Notes: generated by a model not told the origin, from the sequence alone. A stretch of 64,000 bases of DNA from Verrucomicrobiales bacterium (GCA_005809105.1 SYLI01000006.1:61387-125386); one strand, 5' to 3'. Numbered from the stretch's first letter, positions 36,282-45,253 are shown. Program-made: numbers and translations.

Positions 36282-37607
36282 ATGAACCCACTCATTGCCG
36301 CCTTGTTATCCGCCGCACTGGTGCAGATCGTCCATGCCGACGGGGACGTGCCCAAGCCCATCGGCGAGCGTGTGGCCAAGGAATTCCCGGCCCTGCTCGA
36401 TCTCTACAAACACCTGCACGCGCATCCGGAAATCTCCTTTCAGGAGGCCAAGACCGCGCAGCGCATGGCCGAGGAGCTGGACAAGCTGGGCTTTGCCGTG
36501 TCGCGCAATGTGGGCGGCCACGGCGTGGTGGGGGTGTTAAAAAATGGCGCCGGCCCCACGGTGATGGTGCGCACGGATCTGGACGCCTTGCCGGTGAAGG
36601 AGGCCACGGGGCTGCCCTTTGCCAGCAAGATCACCACCGTGGATGAGTCGGGCAAGGAAGTGCCCACGATGCACGCCTGCGGCCATGACATCCACATGAC
36701 CTGCTGGGTGGGTGCGGCCCGCGTGCTGGCCGCGCTGCGCAATGACTGGGCCGGCACGCTCGTGTTCATTGCCCAGCCGGCCGAGGAACGCGGTGCGGGC
36801 GCCCGGCGCATGATTGCCGAGGGTCTTTTTAAGAAATTCCCCGTGCCCAACTATGCCTTGGCCTTGCACGTGATGGGCGATCAGCCTGCCGGCACACTGG
36901 GCTACACTAGCGGATTTGCCATGGCGAATGTGGATTCGGTGGACATCACCGTGCGCGGTGTGGGCGGGCATGGCTCGCAGCCGCAGTCCACGAAGGACCC
37001 CATCGTCCTCTCCGCGCAGATCATCCTCGCGCTGCAGACGATCGTGAGCCGCGAGGTGGCGCCGCAGGAACCGGCCGTCATCACCGTCGGCTCCATTCAT
37101 GGCGGCACCAAGCACAACATCATCCCCGACGAGGTGCACCTGCAGTTGACGTTGCGTTCCTATACCGACGCGGTGCGCGAGCAGCTCATCGCGGCCATTC
37201 GCCGCGTGGTGCGCGGGCAGGCTCTGGCGGCAGGGCTTCCCGAGGACCGACTGCCCCTCGTGGTGCTGCGCGATGAGCACACGCCGGCCGCCTACAACGA
37301 CCCCAAGCTGATGGCCCGCCTTCATGGAGTGTTTAAGACGGGTTTCGGCGAGGGCGCGCTCATCGAGCGCAAGCCCTCGATGGGCGGCGAGGACTTTGGT
37401 CAGTACGGCCGCACGGAGCACAAGATTCCCGTGTGCCTGTTCTTCCTTGGTGCCGTCTCCGCCGATACCGTGCGGCAGGCGCGCACCACGGGCCGGTCGC
37501 TGCCCTCGTTGCACTCGGCGCTCTTCGCGCCGGATGCGGAGCCCACCATCCGCACGGGCGTGGCGGCGATGACGCTCGCGACGCTGGAGTTGCTTCGCCG
37601 GAACTAG
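36282..37607 (+). CDS. Exported M20 family amidohydrolase/carboxypeptidase
   Basis: This 441-residue protein starts with a signal peptide (MNPLIAALLSAALVQIVHADG). The M20D amidohydrolase pattern follows: HLHAHPEISFQE, VRTDLDALPV, MHACGHDIHM with metal ligands, FIAQPAEERGAGARRMI with the catalytic Glu, a dimerisation domain (VRGVGGHGSQPQSTKDPIV) and the late motif KPSMGGEDF. The family removes amino acids or acyl groups from N-acylated or peptide substrates (hippurate hydrolase and IAA-amino acid hydrolase types). It is predicted to work outside the cytoplasm. The exporter gene begins 15 bases after it. Confidence 0.92.
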   Translation: MNPLIAALLSAALVQIVHADGDVPKPIGERVAKEFPALLDLYKHLHAHPEISFQEAKTAQRMAEELDKLGFAVSRNVGGHGVVGVLKNGAGPTVMVRTDLDALPVKEATGLPFASKITTVDESGKEVPTMHACGHDIHMTCWVGAARVLAALRNDWAGTLVFIAQPAEERGAGARRMIAEGLFKKFPVPNYALALHVMGDQPAGTLGYTSGFAMANVDSVDITVRGVGGHGSQPQSTKDPIVLSAQIILALQTIVSREVAPQEPAVITVGSIHGGTKHNIIPDEVHLQLTLRSYTDAVREQLIAAIRRVVRGQALAAGLPEDRLPLVVLRDEHTPAAYNDPKLMARLHGVFKTGFGEGALIERKPSMGGEDFGQYGRTEHKIPVCLFFLGAVSADTVRQARTTGRSLPSLHSALFAPDAEPTIRTGVAAMTLATLELLRRN

Positions 37608-37622
37608 ACGGCCCTTTTGCGG

Positions 37623-40010
37623 ATGCCCACCGCCGACTCACCCGCACTGCCGGACGCGCCGCGCCGCGGGTTTGCAGCAGAACCCTTCCTCGTGGTGGGA
37701 ATGCTGGCGGTGTTGTGCTGCCTGCCTTTCGCCGCCGAACTGCCCTTCTTCCGGGTGGACTCGGAGATGGCCGACCTGCTCGCGGGCGATCAGCGCAGCC
37801 TCACCAGTTATCAGGATGCGGGAGGGCAGCTCGCCACCTCGCTGGGTGCCGACTCCGTCGCCATTCTGGTCAGTGTACAGGCACCCGACGCCTTTGCGCC
37901 GGAGACGGTGCAGGCGCTGCGAGATGTCGGCGAGGCACTTGGGCAGCGCGGCGGTGTGTTCCACGCCTTTAGCCTTGCAGGCCCCTGGGTGCGGCCGCGT
38001 TTCCATCAAGAGGGTCATTTCAGTGTCTTCAAGTTGCCGAAGGTGCAGTTTTATCTGGGACCGCTGGTGCCCGATCCGCCCGCGTCGCTCTCGCCGGCCG
38101 AGCGTGACTGGGCGCTGGCTTTTCCATTCTTCCGCAACCTGCTCTTCAGCGCGGATGGCCGGCATGCCATGATCTTTGCCTTCGCAAAGCCCCCACTGGG
38201 CAGCGCCGCCGCCCGACGCAACTTCTGCACGGACATCGACGAATGCCTGCGCGGGTTCGAGGCCACAATTCGCGAGCGCGGCGGGACGATGAACTGGCTG
38301 TCCTTCCCTCATGCCGAACACGAGACCTTGGCCACGCTTCGGAACGACCTGCTGTGGCAGCTGCCCCTGTCGCTGGTCGTGCTGCTCGGGGTGTTGTTGT
38401 GGACGTTCCGCGGGTCGCTGCGGCTGGTGCTCTATGGCATGATCATGACCGGGCTGGGTGCTCTCGTCGTGCTGCCGCTCGCACCGATGATGGGCTACCG
38501 CATCAGCCCCTTCACTTCGCCGCTCTATCCACTGCTGGCGGGCGTGCAGTTGGCGCTGGTCATCCACGTGGGCACGGCGCATCAGAACGCGCTTCGTGCG
38601 GGACGCAGGGGCATGGCGGCGTTGGGTGCGGTGCTGGACGAAATCCTGCGAGGCTGTCTTTTTGCCACCGTGATGGCGGTGGTGGGGATGATTTCTCTGG
38701 CCGCCAGCGACGTGCGGCCCACCCGGGAGTTTGGCTTGATTGGCGCGGCGGCCGTGACGCTCCTCTTTGTGACGGTGTTCGGGCCGGGGATCCTGCTGCT
38801 GCGACTTTTCGGCGACGGTAAGGCGGCCGTGCCGCGCCCCGACCGTGATGGTGACTGGGCCGGCCGTTTCCTGACTTGGGTGGAAGGGCGCAGAGCCGCC
38901 ATTCTATGGGGCACGACCGCGGCCGTGGTGGTCACGGTGGCGGGCGTGTGCCGGATACGCACCGACATTCGCATCGTGGAATTTCTCAGCCCGCGGAGCA
39001 TTACACGCCAGTCGCTGGAGGAGCTCAACCGCGCCTACGGCGGACTCAACTTCGCAAAGCTGGAGGTGGACACCGGCGCGCCCGGCGGCGTGTCCAAGCC
39101 GGAGGTGCGCCGATTCCTCCTGGGGCTGCAAGAATTTGCCCAGGGACGCCCGGGAGTGTCCATGGTGTACTCCGCCGCCGGGCTGGTGCAGGCCGCCGGC
39201 GACGTGGCGCGCGTGGAGCTGCCGTGGACGGCGAGCCTGCCGCGGGATTTCGTGGATGCAATGGTGCTGGCGCAGTTTCAGCAGCCGGCCGTGCGACGCG
39301 CACTGCCGCTTCTGGACTCGCTCTACGACGAGCCGCTGCAAAGGGCGTGGCTGGTGCTGCGCACGCGCGACATGCCCTCGCGCGATTACCTGGAGTTGAT
39401 CGAAGCGGTGGTGGCACAAGCCCGGCGCACCGCTCCCAAGGGCGTGAAGGTGACGGCGAGGGACGCGCAGCGGGAAATCATGGAGGCCGACCGGCGCATC
39501 GTGGAAAGCCAGGTGAACAGCACGCTCTACACCCTGGGTTTGACGGCGCTCATGCTCTGGTGTCTCTGGCGGTCGTGGGCGCTGGCGTTGCTGGCGATGG
39601 CTGTCAATGCCGTGCCCGTGGGATTGGTGGTGGCGGTGCAGGGGTTTACGGGCGTGCCGCTCAACTCCATCACCATCATGGTTTCGGCCATTGTCTTTGG
39701 CATCGCCGTGGACGACACCATTCACTTCATCACCCACTGGCGCGAGGAACGGGCGCGGGGGAGCGACTCACGCACGGCCGTGCTGGAGGCCCTGCGCGTG
39801 AAGGGCCGGGCCATCGTCTTCACCAGCGTCATCCTGATCGGGTTGATGGGGGTGTTTCTGGTGTCCTCATTTCCACCGGTGCGCTCCTTTGGGTGGTTGT
39901 CGGCACTGGGATTTGTCTGTCTCCTGGCGTCGGCGCTGCTGTTGCTTCCCCTGGCGTTGGCCCGCTGGGAGCGGGGGGAATTTGCTGGACGCTCGGGACA
40001 AAGGGACTAG
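37623..40010 (+). CDS. RND/MMPL family exporter
   Basis: This 795-residue protein has the two-fold MMPL plan: one helix, a large extracytoplasmic loop and five helices (about residues 235-400), then the same again. The second-half hallmark is SAIVFGIAVDDTIHFITHWREE. Small RND/MMPL proteins of this type move lipids and other hydrophobic molecules, for example hopanoids or mycolipids. The predicted HMGR-like/ether-lipid operon starts 24 bases downstream, so it may export that product or share regulation. Substrate not shown by the sequence. Confidence 0.85.
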   Translation: MPTADSPALPDAPRRGFAAEPFLVVGMLAVLCCLPFAAELPFFRVDSEMADLLAGDQRSLTSYQDAGGQLATSLGADSVAILVSVQAPDAFAPETVQALRDVGEALGQRGGVFHAFSLAGPWVRPRFHQEGHFSVFKLPKVQFYLGPLVPDPPASLSPAERDWALAFPFFRNLLFSADGRHAMIFAFAKPPLGSAAARRNFCTDIDECLRGFEATIRERGGTMNWLSFPHAEHETLATLRNDLLWQLPLSLVVLLGVLLWTFRGSLRLVLYGMIMTGLGALVVLPLAPMMGYRISPFTSPLYPLLAGVQLALVIHVGTAHQNALRAGRRGMAALGAVLDEILRGCLFATVMAVVGMISLAASDVRPTREFGLIGAAAVTLLFVTVFGPGILLLRLFGDGKAAVPRPDRDGDWAGRFLTWVEGRRAAILWGTTAAVVVTVAGVCRIRTDIRIVEFLSPRSITRQSLEELNRAYGGLNFAKLEVDTGAPGGVSKPEVRRFLLGLQEFAQGRPGVSMVYSAAGLVQAAGDVARVELPWTASLPRDFVDAMVLAQFQQPAVRRALPLLDSLYDEPLQRAWLVLRTRDMPSRDYLELIEAVVAQARRTAPKGVKVTARDAQREIMEADRRIVESQVNSTLYTLGLTALMLWCLWRSWALALLAMAVNAVPVGLVVAVQGFTGVPLNSITIMVSAIVFGIAVDDTIHFITHWREERARGSDSRTAVLEALRVKGRAIVFTSVILIGLMGVFLVSSFPPVRSFGWLSALGFVCLLASALLLLPLALARWERGEFAGRSGQRD

Positions 40011-40034
40011 GCTCACCCGCTTGTTGAGACTCAC

Positions 40035-41258
40035 ATGTCGGAGCTAAACCTGAAGCCTCTTGAGGCGTCCGGCGACCCAAAGCCGCACGAGGACGGCCGC
40101 GGAATTTCCAAAAAGACGCCCCCGCGGGGTTATACCGCGGAGGACTCCGCGCGCCGCGTGGAGTGGCTGGAAGCGCAGACGGGCTTTCGCCTGCCGCCCT
40201 TCAAGACGGAGGAGCCTGAGAACCTCCGGGGCTTGGTGGAAAACCACGTGGGGTTCATGGGCATTCCGCTGTCGGTGGCCGGACCGCTCAAGATTGAGGG
40301 CTCGTACGCGCGCGGCGAGTTTTACATCCCCATGTGTACTCTGGAGGGCACGCTGGCCTTCTCCATGACGCGCGGCTGCTTTCTCACGTATCTAGCCGGG
40401 GGCATCGCCAGCCGTCACATCAAACAGGAACTCTCCCGGAGCCCGATCTTCATCTTCGAGTCCATCGAGGAGGCGTACCGCTTTTATGAGTGGGTGAAGG
40501 TCAACGAGCCGGCGATCCGCGATGCCGCGCAGGCCACCACGCGTCACGGCAAGTTGCTGCGCGTCGAGAAGCACCCCATCCACAACCGCGTGCTGCTCGA
40601 ATTCATCTACAACACGGCGGAGGCCGCCGGGCAGAACATGGTGACGATCGCCACCGAGGCGGCCTGCCAGTTCATCATGGGTGCCTTCAAGCAACCCAAG
40701 CCATTCCGGTACCTGCTGGAGAGCAATTTCTGCTGCGACAAAAACCCGGCGCACAAGACCATCCTGCACGGGCGCGGCCACCACGTGATCTGTTCCTTCT
40801 CGGTGCCCGACCGCATCCTGCGCAAGGTGATGCGGGTGAGTGTGGATCAGATCCTCAGGGCGCTGACCGACAAGCATCTGGGGTCGCAGATGGCCGGTCT
40901 TTTGGGGCTTAATCTTCACACGGCCAACGCGCTGGCGGCGTTGTATCTGGCGCTGGGGCAGGACATCGCCTGCGTGGCCGAGAACAGCGTGGGCATCGCC
41001 ACGTACGAACGCCAGGGCGACTCGCTCTTTGCCACCCTGAGCATGCCCTCCATCACCGTGGGAACGTGGGGCGGTGCGACGCGTCTGGCGCAACAGCAGA
41101 GCCATCTGAAGATGCTCGGTTGCGCGGGCGAGCCTGGCTCGGCCAAGAAGCTGGCGGAGATCATCTGTGCGGCGGCACTGGCGCTGGAGATTTCGCTGGC
41201 GGGCGCCATCGTCAGCAACGAATTCGCCCACGCCCACGCCACGTTTGGGAGGCGCTAG
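40035..41258 (+). CDS. HMG-CoA-reductase-like enzyme with altered substrate residues
   Basis: This 407-residue class I-type HMG-CoA reductase homologue has ENHVGFMGIPLSVAGPL, EGTLAFSMTRGC, DKNPAHKT, LALGQDI and LSMPSITVGTWGGATRL. By my eye alignment to human HMGR the catalytic residues are kept (Glu69, Lys236, Asp310, His401). The NADP(H) motif GDAMGMN reads AEAAGQN, and residues that hold the HMG carboxylate seem changed (human Ser684 to Glu229, Lys692 to Asn237). HMGR reduces a CoA thioester to an alcohol with two NADPH. PlsC, alkyl-DHAP synthase, SDR and PlsC genes follow at once, so a fatty acyl-CoA to fatty alcohol role is proposed as inference. A true HMGR role remains possible, although no other mevalonate gene is nearby. 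Confidence 0.85.
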   Translation: MSELNLKPLEASGDPKPHEDGRGISKKTPPRGYTAEDSARRVEWLEAQTGFRLPPFKTEEPENLRGLVENHVGFMGIPLSVAGPLKIEGSYARGEFYIPMCTLEGTLAFSMTRGCFLTYLAGGIASRHIKQELSRSPIFIFESIEEAYRFYEWVKVNEPAIRDAAQATTRHGKLLRVEKHPIHNRVLLEFIYNTAEAAGQNMVTIATEAACQFIMGAFKQPKPFRYLLESNFCCDKNPAHKTILHGRGHHVICSFSVPDRILRKVMRVSVDQILRALTDKHLGSQMAGLLGLNLHTANALAALYLALGQDIACVAENSVGIATYERQGDSLFATLSMPSITVGTWGGATRLAQQQSHLKMLGCAGEPGSAKKLAEIICAAALALEISLAGAIVSNEFAHAHATFGRR

Positions 41259-42011
41259 GTGTCCGCGTTCCAGGACCTGCTCGCCCGCACCCAGCTTGAC
41301 GGGGAGTTCGACTACCTGCGGCGGCTGCCCTCCGGCAAGGCGCGGCTGTGGCACACGGCCTTCGAATGGTTCTGCAAGGGGCTCTTTGGCCTCTACTGTC
41401 CCTTGCGCGTTCAGGGGCGCGAGAATCTCCCGCCCCCGCCGTTTCTCCTTTGCAGCAACCACTGCAGCCACATGGACAGCACCGCGCTCATGCACGCCAC
41501 GGGCATGGGCTTTGGCTCGTTTGGCATGGTGGCGGCGCAGGATTACTTCTTTGATCACGCGCACCGGAAGAACTCGCTGCCGATGCTGATGAACCTCATT
41601 CCCGCCGAGCGGAAATCCACGCGTCAGACTCTCGCGCGGCTCATGGTGGCGTGCCGTGAATTCAGCCGGTGCGGCCCGCGCAACATCATTCTCTACCCCG
41701 AAGGCACGCGGTCGCGCACGGGCGAGATGTCGCCCCTCAAGAAGGGCGTCGCCATGATCGCCGCCGAACTCGGGCTGCCCATCGTGCCGGCCTATGTCAG
41801 AGGCACTTTCCAATCGCTGCCCAAGGGGGTATCGTTCCCGCGACCGGCGCGGATCCGCGTGCACATTGGAAAGCCCATCGACCCGGGCCGGTTTGCTGCC
41901 AACGACGACAACACGGGCATGAACCGCCTCATCTACACCCGCATCACGCACGAACTCGAGCGGCGGCTGCACGAGTTGCGGGATGAATGCGAACGCCTCC
42001 ATGGCCGCTGA
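41259..42011 (+). CDS. PlsC-type acyltransferase 1
   Basis: This 250-residue protein begins with GTG directly after the HMGR-like stop. It has the LPLAT motifs: NHCSHMDS (H-x4-D), a GMVAAQDYFF segment, YPEGTRSRTGEM and GLPIVPAYVRGT. Such enzymes move acyl chains to glycerol phosphate or a similar acceptor. It comes before the alkyl-DHAP-synthase-like gene, so I infer it acylates DHAP (as GNPAT does), but the sequence alone does not set the acceptor. No strong transmembrane helix was seen. Its end overlaps the next gene by 11 bases if that gene starts at 42001. Confidence 0.88.
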   Translation: MSAFQDLLARTQLDGEFDYLRRLPSGKARLWHTAFEWFCKGLFGLYCPLRVQGRENLPPPPFLLCSNHCSHMDSTALMHATGMGFGSFGMVAAQDYFFDHAHRKNSLPMLMNLIPAERKSTRQTLARLMVACREFSRCGPRNIILYPEGTRSRTGEMSPLKKGVAMIAAELGLPIVPAYVRGTFQSLPKGVSFPRPARIRVHIGKPIDPGRFAANDDNTGMNRLIYTRITHELERRLHELRDECERLHGR

Positions 42012-43752
42012 ATCTTTACAACCCTTCCGCCACATGAAATGGTGGGGATGGGGGCACGAGGAGGTGTCCTTTGACGACTCCAACAAGCCCCATCTCTGGC
42101 CCTACCTCAGTCGCGTGTTGGCCATCGACAACGACACGCCCCGCACGCAGCCGGTGTCCTTCGAGCAAGTCCAGCTACCGGCTGTCAGGCGCAACGAAGC
42201 GTTTCTTGCCGCACTGGGGAGGTGCCTTAATCCAGACCAGATTGCCGACGACAAACGCTCGCGTCTCATCCATGCCGCGGGAAAGAGCTTTCGGGACTTG
42301 TGGCGGCTGCGCAATGGGCTGGTGAGCGCCGCGCCCGACTGCGTGGTGTATCCGCAGGGCGAGGAGGATGTCGTGGCCATCGTGCGCGCCGCGGTGGAGC
42401 ATCAGGTGGTGCTCATCCCCTTTGGCGGCGGAACCAACATCGCCGGATGTCTGGAGCCGCAGGATTCTTCAGGCCGCATGGTGGTGTCGCTGGACATGGG
42501 CCGCATGCACCGCGTGCTCTCGGTGGATCGGCATTCGCTCACCGCGCGCATCCAGACGGGCGTGTATGGGCCGCATCTGGAGGAGCAACTGGGCGCCCAT
42601 GGCGTGACGCTGGGCCACTTCCCCGACTCGTTTGTCCACTCCACCTTGGGGGGCTGGCTGGCCACGCGCTCGGCGGGTATGCAGAGCGACCAGTACGGCA
42701 AGATCGAGGACATGGTTTTAAGCCTGCGGATGGTGACGCCGCAGGGCACCCTCGTCACCCGCACGGTGCCCAAGTGTTCCAACGGCATTGACGTGCGCCA
42801 CCTTTGTGTGGGCAGCGAAGGCATCCTGGGTGTGTTGACCGAGGCGGTGATGCAGGTGCATCCCCAGCCCGCTTACAAGGACTATTACGGCTGGCTCTTC
42901 CGCGATTTCGAAAGCGGCGCCGCGGCCATCCACGAGTGTGTGAGGCGCGGCTGCCTGCCGGTCATTACGCGCCTCAACGACCCCGGGAAGACGGCGCTCT
43001 CCTTCGCGTTCAAGACGCGCAAGACTCCGATGAAGGAGGCGCTGGGCCGGGCTGTGAAGTGGTATCTGGGCTCGGTGCGCGGCATAGACTTTGGTAGGTG
43101 CTGCCTCATGATCGTGGCGTGCGAGGGCGACCATGCAACCTTTCACCGGGTGCGGCAGGAGTCGGCCGAGGTGTTCCGCAAGCACGGCGGTGTGTATCTG
43201 GGTGCGGAGCCGGGCAGGTCATTCCAGCGCGCCAAGTTTGATTTTCCGCATCTGCGCGACTATGTCATGGACCGCAACATCATGGCGGATGTCAGCGAGA
43301 CGGCGACCACGTGGTCCAACCTCATGCCCATGTACACGGACGTCCGGCGCGCCATCGAGGAGGCCATCACCGACACCGGCAGCTCGCCGTGGGTGGGCTG
43401 CCACATCAGCCACAACTATCATTCGGGTGCGAGCCTCTACTTCACCTTCGGCGCGAGGCAGTGCAAGGGCCGCGAACTGGAGCAATACCTGCACGTGAAG
43501 AAGGCCGCCGAGGATGCCTTCCTTCGCAATGGCGGCACCCTTTCGCATCACCACGCCGTGGGGAGCGAACACGTGCCGTGGATCACCGACGAGCTCTCGC
43601 CCACGGGTGTGGCCGCCGTGCGCGCCCTGAAGCAGGGGCTCGATCCAGGCGGCATCATGAATCCCGGAAAAATCCTGCCCTCGGACAACCCGCTGGAAAA
43701 GTGGGGCCTGCCGGCGTCCGGGGCGCGGTCCTTTAATCCCGGGCGAAAATGA
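42001..43752 (+). CDS. Alkyl-DHAP-synthase-like FAD enzyme
   Basis: This 583-residue flavoprotein matches alkyl-dihydroxyacetonephosphate synthase (AGPS) over its length. Near the start is MKWWGWGHEEV. The PCMH-type FAD domain has PFGGGTNIAG, PDSFVHSTLGGWLATRSAGM and YGKIEDMV. The C-terminal cap has the NYHSGASLYFTFG tyrosine segment and SHHHAVGSEHVPW, the His-rich AGPS signature. AGPS swaps the acyl chain of acyl-DHAP for a fatty alcohol, making the ether bond. D-lactate/glycolate oxidases are relatives but lack the His triplet. The start could also be 41983. It overlaps the SDR gene by ATGA. Confidence 0.92.
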   Translation: MAAESLQPFRHMKWWGWGHEEVSFDDSNKPHLWPYLSRVLAIDNDTPRTQPVSFEQVQLPAVRRNEAFLAALGRCLNPDQIADDKRSRLIHAAGKSFRDLWRLRNGLVSAAPDCVVYPQGEEDVVAIVRAAVEHQVVLIPFGGGTNIAGCLEPQDSSGRMVVSLDMGRMHRVLSVDRHSLTARIQTGVYGPHLEEQLGAHGVTLGHFPDSFVHSTLGGWLATRSAGMQSDQYGKIEDMVLSLRMVTPQGTLVTRTVPKCSNGIDVRHLCVGSEGILGVLTEAVMQVHPQPAYKDYYGWLFRDFESGAAAIHECVRRGCLPVITRLNDPGKTALSFAFKTRKTPMKEALGRAVKWYLGSVRGIDFGRCCLMIVACEGDHATFHRVRQESAEVFRKHGGVYLGAEPGRSFQRAKFDFPHLRDYVMDRNIMADVSETATTWSNLMPMYTDVRRAIEEAITDTGSSPWVGCHISHNYHSGASLYFTFGARQCKGRELEQYLHVKKAAEDAFLRNGGTLSHHHAVGSEHVPWITDELSPTGVAAVRALKQGLDPGGIMNPGKILPSDNPLEKWGLPASGARSFNPGRK

Positions 43753-44561
43753 GCGGCGCACCCACCACGGTGGTCATCACCGGTGCATCCTCCGGTCTGG
43801 GGCGGCAGCTGGCGCACGAGTTTGCGCGGCGAGGCGCGCAGTTGGTGCTCTTCGCGCGCGGCGAGGCGCGCCTCAAGGAGACGGAAGCCGAATGCCGCAA
43901 ACTGGGTGCCGCTGATACGCTGGTGGTGGTTGGTGACGTCACGCAGGCCAAAGATTGTCAAAGTCTGGTCGACCAGACGGTGGCGCGTTTTGGCGGGATC
44001 GACTGTTTCCTCGCCAATGCCGGCATCAGCATGTGGACGCGCTTCGCCGACGTGGACGACGTGGGCATCTTCCGGCGGCTCATCGAGACCAATTTTTTGG
44101 GGGTCGTGCAATGCGCGCGCGCGGCGCTGCGGCCCCTGCAGCAGCGCCGTGGCATGCTCGTCATCATCTCCTCCATCCAAGCCAAGGTGGGCGTGCCCTT
44201 TCATTCCGGCTACAGCGCCAGCAAACACGCGCTGGAAGGCTGGGTGGACGCGCTCCGGTGCGAGCTGGCTGGCACGGGCGTGGAGATTCTAAAAGTGTAT
44301 CCGCATTGGCTCTTGGGCACACGCCTCAGGGAAAACGCCATCGGCGGCGACGGCCAGCTGCTGGGCGAGCGCCGGCACAAATCCAGCGACGGGGCCGTCA
44401 GCGTGGAACTCTGCGCGCGCAAGATTGCCGAGGCAGTGGGCCGGCGGCGGCAGGTGCTCTACGTGCCCTGGCACCTTTGCCTGCTGCCATGGCTCAAGCT
44501 GCTGATGCCTCTCGTCGTGCGTCGTTACATCCGCCGCCGGGTGGGAAATCAGGAACAATGA
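43749..44561 (+). CDS. SDR-family reductase, candidate alkyl-DHAP reductase
   Basis: This 270-residue short-chain dehydrogenase has the nucleotide motif TGASSGLG, NAG (LANAGIS), the catalytic Ser in VIISSIQ and the catalytic pair YSASK. A hydrophobic, basic C-terminus (LLPWLKLLMPLVVRRYIRRR) suggests membrane association. The fold and length resemble the DHRS7 group; human DHRS7B (PexRAP) is the acyl/alkyl-DHAP reductase. Directly after an AGPS-like gene, the most economical role is reduction of alkyl-DHAP to alkyl-glycerol-3-phosphate with NADPH. It overlaps the genes on both sides by ATGA. Confidence 0.87.
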   Translation: MSGAPTTVVITGASSGLGRQLAHEFARRGAQLVLFARGEARLKETEAECRKLGAADTLVVVGDVTQAKDCQSLVDQTVARFGGIDCFLANAGISMWTRFADVDDVGIFRRLIETNFLGVVQCARAALRPLQQRRGMLVIISSIQAKVGVPFHSGYSASKHALEGWVDALRCELAGTGVEILKVYPHWLLGTRLRENAIGGDGQLLGERRHKSSDGAVSVELCARKIAEAVGRRRQVLYVPWHLCLLPWLKLLMPLVVRRYIRRRVGNQEQ

Positions 44562-45253
44562 CGGCCGCCCGCCCAGAGCGCGATCCCACGCCTGCGGCAG
44601 AAGCGATGGGGCTGGGTTATTTTCTTGGATGGTGGTGGTTCAGATTTTTTTTTGCCACCTATCAGCCGCGCAGAATTATGCATGCGGCACGCGTGCCTGC
44701 GCGCGGGCCGGCCATCCTTGCCGCCAACCACGCCAGCTTCATCGACCCCCCGCTGATTGGCTCGGCCACGCCGCGCGTCTTACAATACTTGGCGAGGGAA
44801 AGTGCATTCTCCAATCCGGTTGCGGGTGCGATCCTGCGGTCGTGGAATTGCGTGCCGCTGGATCGTGACGGGGGCAGTGCGCGCGGCCTCAAGACCATCC
44901 TCAACCGCCTGCGCGACGGGCAGGCGATCATGATGTTCCCCGAGGGCACGCGCAGTCCCGACGGCCGGCTCCAGCCCGCGCGCCCGGGAATCGGGCTTGC
45001 GATTGCCCGCAGCAGCGCGCCCGTGATCCCCATCCGGGTGTTTGACACCCACGAGCATTACGGGCGCGGGCATTGGTTGCCGCGCCCCGGCCGGGTCGTC
45101 GTCAAGTTTGGCCGGCCGATGCATTTTCGGGAGGAACGGGATCGCGCCAAATCGGGCACCCCGGAGGAGCGCAAGGAAATCTACCGGCGGATTGCCGACA
45201 CGCTCATGGCGGCGATTGGCGCGCTAACGCCCGTGCCCGACGACACGGATTAA
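44558..45253 (+). CDS. PlsC-type acyltransferase 2
   Basis: This 231-residue LPLAT-family protein has NHASFIDPPLIG (H-x4-D), LDRDGGSARGLKTI, FPEGTRSPDGRL and SSAPVIPIRVF. It is the last gene of the tight operon. The position suggests sn-2 acylation of alkyl-glycerol-3-phosphate to give the ether analogue of phosphatidic acid, as AGPAT does. A run of nine T at 44645-44653 near the 5' end encodes FFF and could allow slippage. The stop is followed by a 48-base gap to the aminopeptidase gene. Confidence 0.88.
   Translation: MTAARPERDPTPAAEAMGLGYFLGWWWFRFFFATYQPRRIMHAARVPARGPAILAANHASFIDPPLIGSATPRVLQYLARESAFSNPVAGAILRSWNCVPLDRDGGSARGLKTILNRLRDGQAIMMFPEGTRSPDGRLQPARPGIGLAIARSSAPVIPIRVFDTHEHYGRGHWLPRPGRVVVKFGRPMHFREERDRAKSGTPEERKEIYRRIADTLMAAIGALTPVPDDTD

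Noticed and set aside
40392..42086. Long open frame on the minus strand opposite the HMGR-like and PlsC genes
   Set aside because: Antisense to two well-supported genes, no motif, and biased composition.
42001..43752. AGPS-like gene as a D-lactate or glycolate oxidase subunit
   Set aside because: The His-triplet segment SHHHAVG and the N-terminal MKWWGWG segment fit alkyl-DHAP synthases, and the acyltransferase/SDR neighbours fit lipid synthesis; kept only as the weaker alternative.
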